Source: Bradyrhizobium sp. (GTDB lineage Bacteria > Pseudomonadota > Alphaproteobacteria > Rhizobiales > Xanthobacteraceae). Taken from it: 16,606 nucleotides of DNA. This document shows positions 1 to 7,586 of the stretch, one piece after another. Every line of letters starts with the position of its first letter. Positions within the stretch are counted from its first letter, which is position 1. Both the position numbers and the translations under genes were made by a program. The stretch spans positions 1-16,606 of the forward strand of contig JAQGKC010000261.1 in NCBI GenBank assembly GCA_028290305.1, written 5' to 3'. Under the pieces are notes generated by a model. It was not told the DNA's origin and did no database searches. It saw nothing but the letters and a program-made list of their open reading frames with translations.

Positions 1-24
1 GGCCAGGTTCATCCAGGGCGAAAG

Positions 25-804
25 CTACGGATGCACCTCCGCGCGCCCGAGTGACTTTGCCAAGGCCTCCAGGTTCTGGGGATTGACGTGAATCAAGCCA
101 TGCCGCGGAGCGTCAATGTCGGCTATCAAAAGGAAGGCGACCGAGACGACAAACGGCAACACAAGATCAATCGTTCTCATGGCCTTGCGGTTTCGCGACC
201 TATATCCGAACAGCAAATTGGAGCACAGCGCGATGCCCACCATGAGCCACCACGTAGCGCGGGGGATACGATTCCAGAACGCCGCTTGTGTGTAGCCCTG
301 CGAATTGATCACATCGTTCATGCCGGCAAGCACCAGCGCCGTAACGGGAGTTGGCTGTGCGCTCGCTGACCCGCGGACCGACGCCCAGAGATTACTTTGC
401 AATTGGCTAGTTGACTGATCAATCTGCGTTTGTCGGGTCTCGTCTTGATTGAGGAAGAATAGTATCCGTTGGTCGAGGTAGGCGCCAAGCAGCCTGCGCA
501 CGTTAGCGGCATCTTCTGAGGGTAGAAGGTCAGCACGCAAGAGTTCGGTTCCAATCGCGTTCGCTTCGGCTTCTTCGAAACTCTTGCGCTGTTCGTAGCG
601 GCTGCTGGCCATGGAAACGCTGAAGCCGATGATCAATGCCAATAGCGTTAATGTGGCCCCGAGGATGATGCCAAGATCCTCGGCTTGCTCCTCGCTGGCG
701 CCCGGGTATCGTCGGCGGAGCCATGAGCCCGCCGCTGCACCGAGCCACAGCCCGACGAAGGCAGCCAGGAAAACTAGCAATGGATGGTGTGTAAGATTTT
801 CCAT
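25..804 (-). CDS. Bestrophin-like (DUF4239) membrane protein
   Basis: A 259-residue integral membrane protein of the DUF4239/bestrophin-like group; the function of this family is not established. Two hydrophobic segments lie at about residues 8-28 and 45-65, and two more at about 185-201 and 211-229, with a soluble middle part. The family hallmark after the second helix is visible: SRYEQR at 68-73, then EANAIGTELLRADLLP at about 80-95. The C-terminal hydrophobic segment ends in a D-P-x-x-G pattern near 231-236, also usual for the group. The start is the ATG that puts the first helix at its normal place; no strong Shine-Dalgarno sequence precedes it. It is divergent from the AraC gene to its right and shows no operon partner inside the window. 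Length is normal for the family. The family call is firm; any channel role would be inference. Confidence 0.85.
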   Translation of the reverse strand: MENLTHHPLLVFLAAFVGLWLGAAAGSWLRRRYPGASEEQAEDLGIILGATLTLLALIIGFSVSMASSRYEQRKSFEEAEANAIGTELLRADLLPSEDAANVRRLLGAYLDQRILFFLNQDETRQTQIDQSTSQLQSNLWASVRGSASAQPTPVTALVLAGMNDVINSQGYTQAAFWNRIPRATWWLMVGIALCSNLLFGYRSRNRKAMRTIDLVLPFVVSVAFLLIADIDAPRHGLIHVNPQNLEALAKSLGRAEVHP

Positions 805-1187
805 CGGTTGGGTCGCTTGATCGGAACGTCCGATCTACTTGACCATCAAAGCCAAATTCACGCGAGCGCTGTCGCGCCGCGCTCAAGCTAACGCTCCATT
901 CGATCAGTCGATTGCCTACCGCGCTATGCGATTTCGGCAAGACTCGGCACGAGCACTCTTTTAACGGAACGTGAGCCTTTCTGCCGAATTGGCAGGAGAC
1001 GCCGATTTTGCATCGACTCCAGAGGTGCTAGCTCGTAGGATGTTTGGGAATTTAAGAACGCCTTTTGGTTGATTTGGCGGCGTTTGCTTATTTGCTCAAC
1101 TTGCGTCGCTCGGTGAGGCACTGACCAGCACCCATTGCACTACGTCACTTCGCACCATGTCACTTCCGGAAAATCTAGGGGACTGCG
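805..1187. other. Intergenic region between divergent genes
   Basis: This 383-base stretch separates the DUF4239 gene (leftwards) from the first AraC gene (rightwards), so it should hold both promoters. Apart from the interrupted palindrome at 819-835 and the Shine-Dalgarno AGGGGA at 1177-1182 before the AraC start, I see no gene, RNA or convincing promoter hexamer pair. Short open frames here show no recognisable protein. Confidence 0.6.
819..835. promoter_or_regulatory. Interrupted palindrome upstream of the DUF4239 gene
   Basis: GATCGGA-ACG-TCCGATC is a perfect 7-base inverted repeat with a 3-base spacer, 14 bases upstream of the DUF4239 start codon. Its position suits an operator for a dimeric repressor or a small 5'-leader hairpin. 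No regulator can be assigned from sequence alone, and a chance palindrome is possible. Confidence 0.35.
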
Positions 1188-2189
1188 GTGGCCGTGAGCA
1201 AAGTTCTCACCTTTACGGATCCATTTCCGTATCAAGCCGCTATCCGGGCTGCAGACGTCGAGATTTATCCCACCGCGAAGGGTGAATTTCGCGCCAAACT
1301 GACCCAGATCAACCTCAATCAGCTTTGGATGCAGCGCTTTCACGAAAGACTGCCACAGATCCACGCCTGCAAAGTAAGGCCAGGTCGCAGGGTTATCGGC
1401 TTCCTCACCACTGCAGATCAGCCAGCGGTGAAACAATGTGGAAGAGAGATTTCGCCTCACGAGATCATCGTCAATAATTATGATGTGATGCACCATCGGA
1501 CCGCAGGCAATTGTCATTACGGAGCGATGTCTCTGGCGACAGATGATTTCGGTGCCGCGTACAAGGCTGTTGCCGGCCACGAACTTTCGGGATCGCCGCT
1601 TCAACACATCATTCGGCCACGTGCGGCCTTGATGTCGCGGCTGCTAAAACTACACGAAACAGTGGGGCGGATTGCCGAATCTGCTCCGGATATTCTTGCA
1701 CTTCCGGAAGTGACTCGGGCGCTGGAGCGTGAGCTAGTCCACGTGATGATCCGATGTCTGACCGAGGGCGAGTTCTCGGGCTTGACCCCGGGCGGTCGCC
1801 GCCACGATGCAATCGTCGCGCGGTTCGAGGAATTCCTGGAAGCCAACCCCGGCAAACCGCTGTACCTGACCGAAATCTGCGCGGCGATCGGCGTGGGGGA
1901 ACGAACACTCCGCGTCGCCTGTGAGGAGCATCTTGGAATGGGTCCGATCCGCTTTCTATCACTCCGTAGAATGCACCTCGTTCGACGCGCGCTCATCCGG
2001 GCAGATCCTTTGACAACGACCGTAACGCGACTTGCCACCGACCACGGCTTTTGGGAGCTAGGGCGCTTCTCGGCGGCCTACCGCGAACTCTTTGGTGAAT
2101 TGCCTTCGCAATCATTGCGTCGACCGGCAGACGAACGGCGCGGATCGCATGATCGTCCGTCATGGCAGGAACGTCGCATCTCCGCGTAA
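1188..2189 (+). CDS. AraC-family transcriptional regulator (copy 1)
   Basis: A 333-residue cytoplasmic DNA-binding regulator. Residues 1 to about 150 form an effector/oligomerisation domain of the AraC-binding type; I cannot name its ligand. The C-terminal domain at about 224-311 carries two helix-turn-helix motifs: the first in LYLTEICAAIGVGERTLR (225-242), the second in the stretch with DHGFWELGRF (285-294), followed by the family's FGELPSQSL. Start: GTG at 1188 with AGGGGA five bases upstream, giving an N-terminus (MAVSK...FTDPFPYQAAI) that aligns with the next gene. It is followed in the same direction by a paralogous regulator and then a sulfatase, so control of sulfatase expression is plausible but not shown. 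The last 20 or so residues are basic and low in family conservation. Confidence 0.88.
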   Translation: MAVSKVLTFTDPFPYQAAIRAADVEIYPTAKGEFRAKLTQINLNQLWMQRFHERLPQIHACKVRPGRRVIGFLTTADQPAVKQCGREISPHEIIVNNYDVMHHRTAGNCHYGAMSLATDDFGAAYKAVAGHELSGSPLQHIIRPRAALMSRLLKLHETVGRIAESAPDILALPEVTRALERELVHVMIRCLTEGEFSGLTPGGRRHDAIVARFEEFLEANPGKPLYLTEICAAIGVGERTLRVACEEHLGMGPIRFLSLRRMHLVRRALIRADPLTTTVTRLATDHGFWELGRFSAAYRELFGELPSQSLRRPADERRGSHDRPSWQERRISA

Positions 2190-2238
2190 CTAATCAGACG
2201 ACGTTTTGATGCTGCTCCACGCCTTCCCATTGATCGCC

Positions 2239-2264
2239 GTCGGGCGGCAACCAATGTCGGGCGG
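2239..2264. repeat. Direct repeat GTCGGGCGG between the two AraC genes
   Basis: The 9-mer GTCGGGCGG occurs at 2239-2247 and again at 2256-2264, 17 bases apart, in the gap upstream of the second AraC gene. AraC-type proteins often bind direct repeats, so this may be a regulator site. In GC-rich DNA such a short repeat can arise by chance. Confidence 0.25.
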
Positions 2265-2417
2265 TCCTAATCATTCGCCGGCATCCGAAATCGCATAGCA
2301 ACATCAGAACAAGCCGCTCATACTGCTTCTCTTGGGCGTGTCGACGATCTGTGATTCCAGCGCATCGCGACGAATTGCGGTTTGCGAACGGTTTGTGCGC
2401 CCAAAGAGATGGATCGG

Positions 2418-3374
2418 ATGGCAACGAACGGGACATCCACATTTGCCAATCCGGAGGACTACCAAGCCGGCATCGGAGGTGCGATTGTCAATCTCATCGT
2501 GACCGGCGGCGGAGATTTCAAGGCGCGCCTGACGTCGCTGAACTTGCGCCAATTCCATGTGCTTCGCGGTTCCGAAAATCTACCGCGCATCGCCTTTATG
2601 TCGCTGCCGCCGGCGCGGGCATTTGTTTCGTTTCCAGCGACTACGGGCCCACCCTTAACGTATGGCGGAGTAAACCTGGGAGTTGGCGACATCGTATTCC
2701 ATGGCCGCGGTGAGCGATTGCACCAGCGAACCAATGGAGAAAGCCAATGGGGCCTTATATCGCTGCCCCCCGAGCAGCTCGCCGCGTGCGGTAAGGCGCT
2801 GACCGGGCTGAAGATCGCTACACCGCCTGTCGGCCGGGTGCTTCGACCGGCGCGTAGCGACGCGACGCGCTTGCTGCGGCTTCATTCGAAGACCTGTCGT
2901 CTCGCTGAGACAAGACGTCAATTGATCGGGAATGCGGAAGTCGCGCGAGCGCTCGAGCAGGAATTGCTCCACGCGCTTGTCCACTGCCTCACGGACAGTC
3001 GTGCGAACTGCAATCTGAAAACGAAGCGGCATCACGCCGATATCATGGTTCGGTTCGAGCAGGCGTTGGCATCCCATCATGGTCGACAGCCGAATATGAC
3101 TGCGCTTTGCTCGGCCATCGACGTATCGGAACGAACCTTGCGAGTATGCTGCACCGAATTCTTGGGCATGAGTCCTGCCCGGTATCTTTTGTTGCGACGT
3201 TTGAACATGGCGCGCTCAGCCTTGCGGCGCGCAAACCCGGCAACGACAAGCGTCGCGGAGATTGCCCGGTTCTGCCAATTCCTGCAGCCTGGGCGCTTTG
3301 CTGTAATCTACCGTAAGGTCTTCGGAGAAACGCCCTCCTCCACGCTGCGGCGCTCCCTTATAAAATCCACCTGA
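2418..3374 (+). CDS. AraC-family transcriptional regulator (copy 2)
   Basis: A 318-residue regulator clearly paralogous to the one before it: the N-termini align (MATNGTSTFANPEDYQAGI against MAVSKVLTFTDPFPYQAAI), as do the central ALEQELLHALVHCLT block and the C-terminal DNA-binding domain from about residue 226. The ATG at 2418 is chosen because it aligns with copy 1 and AAAGAG lies nine bases upstream; in-frame TTG 2382 and ATG 2409 are possible but less consistent. The first helix-turn-helix is well kept (MTALCSAIDVSERTLRV). The second differs: where copy 1 and the family have G-F-W-E-L-G-R-F, this protein has Q-F-L-Q-P-G-R-F (about 287-294), replacing the turn glycine and adding a proline. 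It may bind DNA differently from copy 1 or have weakened binding. It lies 215 bases upstream of the sulfatase, same strand. Confidence 0.85.
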   Translation: MATNGTSTFANPEDYQAGIGGAIVNLIVTGGGDFKARLTSLNLRQFHVLRGSENLPRIAFMSLPPARAFVSFPATTGPPLTYGGVNLGVGDIVFHGRGERLHQRTNGESQWGLISLPPEQLAACGKALTGLKIATPPVGRVLRPARSDATRLLRLHSKTCRLAETRRQLIGNAEVARALEQELLHALVHCLTDSRANCNLKTKRHHADIMVRFEQALASHHGRQPNMTALCSAIDVSERTLRVCCTEFLGMSPARYLLLRRLNMARSALRRANPATTSVAEIARFCQFLQPGRFAVIYRKVFGETPSSTLRRSLIKST

Positions 3375-3589
3375 TCGAGACATTCCTGCCGAAAGTGCAT
3401 AGCGCGCGGAACGGCGCCTCGACAATCTTGCAGTGTACGCGGCCAAGGGGACTGCCTGCACGACGTGATCGGCAGCCCGGTTGGTATTCGCACAAGCATG
3501 ACGCCGAGCGGCGGCGGGCCGATCGACACCTTCGTCAGACATTTGGCTTCACGTGCATGAAAAACGTGCATCAAAAAGAGGGTTGCATC

Positions 3590-5305
3590 ATGAGTAAGGA
3601 TGAGAATTCTGCGAAATCCAAGACCGGCACGATGTCGAACGACGCAGGATTAAAACGTCGCGATCTCCTGTTGAGCGGCAGTTCTCTCGTCGCCGCTTCG
3701 GCGTTCTCGGTTGTCGGCCTGACAGCCGAGGCACAAGCGCAGCAACAACCGGCAGCGCCGTCACCCGCTGCGGCCGGCCAGCGGCCGAATATCATCGTCA
3801 TCATGGGCGACGATATCGGCATGTGGAATATCGGCGCCTATCACCGCGGCATGATGGCCGGGCGGACGCCGAACCTCGATAAGCTTGCCGCCGAAGGCAT
3901 GCTGTTCACCGATTACTACGCCGAGGCGAGCTGCACGGCGGGCCGCGCCAACTTCATCACTGGTGAGCTTCCGATCCGCACCGGCATGACCACGGTTGGC
4001 CAGGCCGGGGCACCCACAGGCATACCCGCGCAGGCAGTTACCATCGCCGCCGCGCTAAAAGGAATAGGCTACGCCACAGGCCAGTTCGGCAAGAACCACC
4101 TCGGCGACAAAAACGAATTTTTGCCGACCGTGCACGGCTTCGACGAATTCTTCGGCTATCTATATCACCTCGACGCAATGGAAGACCCGGCGCATCCCGG
4201 CTATCCGCAGGAGCTACTGAACACGGTTGGTCCGCGCAACATGGTCCATTGTTATGCGACCAATGTCGACGATTCCACCGTGGACCCGCGCTGGGGCAAG
4301 GTCGGCAAGCAGAGGATCGAGGATGCGGGCACGCTCTATCCCAAGCGGATGGAAGCCGTGGACGACGAAATTCGCGACTTCGCGCTCAAGTTCATCGACA
4401 AGGCCAAGGCCGACAATAAGCCGTTCTTCGTGTGGCTCAACCCGACGCGCATGCACATCGTCACCCACCTCTCGCCCAAATACGAGGCGCTGCGCAACTC
4501 CAAGAACGGCTGGACCATCCATGAGGCTGGCATGGCGCAGCTCGACGACGATGTCGGCATCGTGATGCAGAAACTCAAGGACATCGGCGTCGACGACAAC
4601 ACCATCGTGGTATTCACCACCGACAACGGCACCGAGGTCTTCACCTGGCCGGATGGCGGACAGACGCCATTCGCGCAGAGCAAGGGTACGGTATTGGAAG
4701 GCGGCTTCCGCGTGCCGGCAATGATCCGCTGGCCTGGCAAGGTGCCGGCAGGCAAGGTGGAGAACGGTCTTATTTCCGGGCTGGACTGGTTCCCGACCTT
4801 CCTGGCGGCGGCCGGTAACCCGAACATCGTCGAAGAGCTGAAAACGGGCAAACAGATCGGCGACACCACCTACAAATGTCATCTGGATGGCTATAACCAG
4901 CTGGACATGATCACCGGCAAGGGGCCATCAAACCGACACGAAATCTTTTACTTCGGCGAAAGCGAATTGGGTGCCGTACGCATCGATGATTTCAAGTATC
5001 GTTTCATCGACCAGCCCGGCGGCTGGCTGGGTGAAAAGACCAAGCCTGACGTGCCCAATCTGATTAACCTTCGCCTCGATCCTTTCGAGCGCACAGGCTG
5101 GCCGGATAGCGGCACCAAATACGGCGCGCAACAATACTTCGACTGGTTCAAATACGAATTCTGGCGCTTCGTGTTTGTTCAGCAGCACGTGGAAAAACTG
5201 GCGTTGACGGCGATCGAGTTCCCGCCGATGCAAAAGGGCGCGAGCTTCAATCTTGATGCCGTGAAAGCGAAAATTGCGGCGGCCCAGGCTTCAATCGCGA
5301 AGTAG
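3590..5305 (+). CDS. Tat-exported arylsulfatase (type I sulfatase)
   Basis: A 571-residue sulfatase that hydrolyses sulfate esters, probably in the periplasm. The N-terminus has a twin-arginine signal, KRRDLLL at 22-28, a hydrophobic run and a likely cleavage after AQA (about 50). RPNIIVIMGDD (65-75) gives the first metal-binding aspartates. The active-site motif is C-T-A-G-R at 115-119, the CxAxR variant of C/S-x-P/A-x-R, whose cysteine must be converted to formylglycine. G-K-N-H at 167-170, TTDNG at 343-347 and the lysine in SKG (364-366) supply the other usual metal and sulfate ligands. Length is normal. The ATG at 3590 is preferred because AAAGAGGG lies seven bases upstream and the Tat signal is then near the N-terminus; in-frame extension to 3395 looks non-coding. 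No maturation enzyme is encoded in the window. The natural substrate is unknown. It lies downstream of two AraC regulators. Confidence 0.92.
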   Translation: MSKDENSAKSKTGTMSNDAGLKRRDLLLSGSSLVAASAFSVVGLTAEAQAQQQPAAPSPAAAGQRPNIIVIMGDDIGMWNIGAYHRGMMAGRTPNLDKLAAEGMLFTDYYAEASCTAGRANFITGELPIRTGMTTVGQAGAPTGIPAQAVTIAAALKGIGYATGQFGKNHLGDKNEFLPTVHGFDEFFGYLYHLDAMEDPAHPGYPQELLNTVGPRNMVHCYATNVDDSTVDPRWGKVGKQRIEDAGTLYPKRMEAVDDEIRDFALKFIDKAKADNKPFFVWLNPTRMHIVTHLSPKYEALRNSKNGWTIHEAGMAQLDDDVGIVMQKLKDIGVDDNTIVVFTTDNGTEVFTWPDGGQTPFAQSKGTVLEGGFRVPAMIRWPGKVPAGKVENGLISGLDWFPTFLAAAGNPNIVEELKTGKQIGDTTYKCHLDGYNQLDMITGKGPSNRHEIFYFGESELGAVRIDDFKYRFIDQPGGWLGEKTKPDVPNLINLRLDPFERTGWPDSGTKYGAQQYFDWFKYEFWRFVFVQQHVEKLALTAIEFPPMQKGASFNLDAVKAKIAAAQASIAK

Positions 5306-5386
5306 GCACGCCGGCGCCTTGACAGACCTTCATGGCGAACGCTCCCCAACGCCGGGGGGCGCTCGTCCGACAAGCACCTCAGAGCC

Positions 5387-5880
5387 GTTGGCGCCGAAAT
5401 AGAACTAGCAGCATCGGGCGCGGAAGCCATCTCCGCGCCGATGCCGACCGCCCGTTCGACGTGCTGTTACTGGATTGGCGCATGCCTGGACTCGACGGAG
5501 TGGAAACCGCCCGCCGGATTCGCGCAGACAGCCCGCTCAAGAGTGTGCCCGCTATCATCATTATCGCCCCCTTTGGACGAGAGGAGGTACGCGGCGAAGC
5601 CGAACTCGCCGGCGTCAACGGATTCCTCATCAAGCCGGTCAACCAATCCACACTGGTCAACGCGCTCGCCGAGATCTTCGCGCCGGGGCACTGCGCGCAT
5701 GAGCTTATCGCAGCTTTGGCGAGCGGCTGCTCGGCGCCGATACTGTTGTGTGGTGGCAAGTTCCCAGAACGAGAATACTCTCTGATCCGCAACTTGGAAA
5801 ATGATCTTCTTTTCGGTCGGCCGCCCATGCGCGTGCTGGAATTCAGCCATGATCCAACGAGACAGTGTCGCGTTAGCTAA
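5387..5880 (+). pseudogene. Remnant of a response-regulator receiver domain, frameshifted
   Basis: The reading frame ending at 5880 holds the middle and end of a receiver domain like those in hybrid histidine kinases: FDVLLLDWRMPGLDGVETARRI with the phospho-acceptor aspartate, then FGREEV, then GVNGFLIKPV with the conserved lysine. The first part, VGAEIELAASGAEAI (5387-5431), is in another frame, so a frameshift lies at about 5430-5440. The beta-1 strand with its acidic pair is absent; the nearest upstream gene is the sulfatase, 26 bases before 5332. After about 5690 the translation no longer resembles a receiver domain. No kinase, HPt or output domain is present. I read this as a decayed piece of a hybrid kinase or multi-receiver protein. 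An intact 182-residue protein starting at 5332 is the alternative, but its first 35 or so residues look like frame-shifted sequence. Confidence 0.7.
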
Positions 5881-5906
5881 CGACTTGGCTAATCGAGGGC
5901 GGTTGC

Positions 5907-7295
5907 ATGAATGCTTTCGCTAGCCGGCACGCAATCATCATAGGCGGTGGCGCCAGCGGCGTGTTGCTGGCCTATCAGTTGCTCCAGCGATCAACCCCCG
6001 ACTTTCGCATCACGTTGATTGAGAAGCGTCCTGAAGTTGGGCGTGGGTTGGCCTATCATACCGGCAATCCCGAGCACGTGCTCAACGTGCGTGTCGCAAA
6101 CATGAGCGCGCTGCCGGACGAGCCGGATCATTTCTGGCGTTGGCTGAGCTCGCGTGAAGGCATGCCGCCGCCCTGCCCGGATCCCTTCTGTTTCGTACCG
6201 CGGCGCATATACGGTGACTACATCGCCGGCCTGCTGGCAATGTCCATAGGACGCTCATCGCACCGGCTCTCCATTGTACAAGGCACATGCGTCGACGTCA
6301 GCGATAAGGTGAGCGAGGTAGAGGTCCGGTTGGATGACGGCAGACGCCATGTCGGCGATATCGTCGTTCTCGCGACTGGGCACGATGTCCGATCCTGTTC
6401 TCCGGGTTACGCCGACCCCTGGGTGCCGCCTTCCGCGGCCGGCGTCGATCCCGACGCCACCGTACTGATCCTCGGTACCGGACTTTCGATGGTCGACTAC
6501 GTCCAGTCGCTCGTCCACGATGGACACCGCGGACCCGTCGTCGCGATGTCCCGGCGTGGGCTGATGACCAAATCGCATCGCCGCGTGGATCCGATCCGCA
6601 TCCAGGAAACGGAGATTCCGTTCGGCGCCGGCATCAACCAATTGCTGCGCTGGCTTCGTGGCCGGATCGACGCACATGTCGCCGAGGGAGGCGACTGGCG
6701 CAGCGTCATCGACGGTCTTAGACCGTACACCCAGCGCCTCTGGCGCGAGCTTCCGCCTGCCTCCAAGCGCCGTTTCCTCGAACATGCGCGCGCTTGGTGG
6801 GACGTGCATCGCCATCGCATGGCGCCCGAGGTGGAGGCACGCATCACGCATGCGCTCATGGATGGCCGCTTGACTCTGATAGCTGCAAAGATAGCTGGCA
6901 TCGAGCCCAACGAAGCCGGCGCTCGGGTGCGCTACCGCCTGCGCGGCCAAAGCGAGAGCCTCAGCATGCAGGTCGGTGCCATCGTCGATTGCACCGGGAT
7001 CGTCAAAGACCCGCTTGCCTCCGCCAATCCAGCTGTGCGGAGTCTGCTTGACCGGGGCCTGGCGCGGGTCGACCCATTGCATATCGGTATCGAGACCGGC
7101 CCGGATTGCGCGATCGTCAACCATGATGGCGTTCCGTCGCAGCGACTGTTTGCGGTCGGTCCGCTCACCCGCGCCGCCTTCTGGGAGATCATTGCGATCC
7201 CCGACATACGCAACCAGTGCGCGGAGCTTGCCACCAAACTCGCCCACGTCAACGAGGCAAGTTTGGCCGAACTCATCGCCGCGCGATCCTCTTAA
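5907..7295 (+). CDS. FAD/NAD(P)-binding oxidoreductase (PF13454-type, YdhS-like)
   Basis: A 462-residue cytoplasmic flavoprotein of the FAD-NAD(P)-binding group that includes E. coli YdhS; no reaction is known for this group. The FAD-binding Rossmann motif GGGASG is at 13-18, the acidic ribose-binding end is E39 in TLIEKRPEVGRGLAY, and ATGHD at 156-160 is the second FAD contact. A second Rossmann motif, LGTGLSMVD at 189-197, suits NAD(P)H. The NVRVANMSALPDEPDHFWRWL block (60-80) is characteristic of the family. Start: ATG at 5907 with GAGGGCGG a few bases upstream. It sits between a receiver-domain remnant and the organosulfur locus, in the same direction as the sulfatase. It could pass electrons to a monooxygenase system, but nothing here proves a link. 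Length is typical and no defect is seen. Confidence 0.83.
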   Translation: MNAFASRHAIIIGGGASGVLLAYQLLQRSTPDFRITLIEKRPEVGRGLAYHTGNPEHVLNVRVANMSALPDEPDHFWRWLSSREGMPPPCPDPFCFVPRRIYGDYIAGLLAMSIGRSSHRLSIVQGTCVDVSDKVSEVEVRLDDGRRHVGDIVVLATGHDVRSCSPGYADPWVPPSAAGVDPDATVLILGTGLSMVDYVQSLVHDGHRGPVVAMSRRGLMTKSHRRVDPIRIQETEIPFGAGINQLLRWLRGRIDAHVAEGGDWRSVIDGLRPYTQRLWRELPPASKRRFLEHARAWWDVHRHRMAPEVEARITHALMDGRLTLIAAKIAGIEPNEAGARVRYRLRGQSESLSMQVGAIVDCTGIVKDPLASANPAVRSLLDRGLARVDPLHIGIETGPDCAIVNHDGVPSQRLFAVGPLTRAAFWEIIAIPDIRNQCAELATKLAHVNEASLAELIAARSS

Positions 7296-7586
7296 CTATT
7301 GAATGCGGCGGGAATGAACGCCGGACAGTTCCTCGTTGACGAGCCGCCTCACCGGGCCGGCAGCACCGCTCCCTTGAACTTCGTGGCGGTTGCTCTGGTC
7401 GTAGGTACGATCGAGCACCCGCGCCATCCAGCGGCGATCCTGCAGATAGCCTCCCATCTTTTCGCGATTGGCCGTCGCCACCTCGCGAAGCACGGGATCC
7501 GGATCGACGTACCAGACACCGGTCCCCGCCGCTGCCGTCGCACCGGAGGTGCCGCGATATTGCTCAACGCTGGCCCGATGAACCCG
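7296..7586 (-). pseudogene. Unrecognised coding remnant without a start codon
   Basis: A minus-strand frame stays open for 96 residues just downstream of the LLM monooxygenase gene and overlaps its last codons in another frame. It has no ATG near its beginning; the first possible start is a GTG at 7493, giving 65 residues. Its translation looks protein-like rather than random: VWYVDPDPVLREVATANREK, then MGGYLQDRRWMARVLDRTYD, with G/C-rich third codon positions. I do not recognise the family. It could be the 3' remnant of a gene once co-transcribed with the monooxygenase, or a small gene using GTG. On the plus strand the same bases give only an arginine/proline-rich translation typical of an antisense frame. 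Confidence 0.35.

Noticed and set aside
3395..3589. N-terminal extension of the sulfatase by 65 residues
   Set aside because: It would put the Tat signal far from the N-terminus, and the good ribosome-binding site AAAGAGGG lies before ATG 3590.
4214..4882. Minus-strand open frame of 222 codons inside the sulfatase gene
   Set aside because: Antisense to conserved sulfatase sequence; composition typical of reverse-complement translation.
5306..5330. Possible terminator hairpin after the sulfatase
   Set aside because: The GC-rich partial palindrome has mismatches, no loop and no following T run.
6255..7247. Minus-strand open frame of 330 codons opposite the FAD/NAD(P)-binding protein
   Set aside because: Antisense shadow of a gene with clear Rossmann motifs; no domain or ribosome-binding site of its own.
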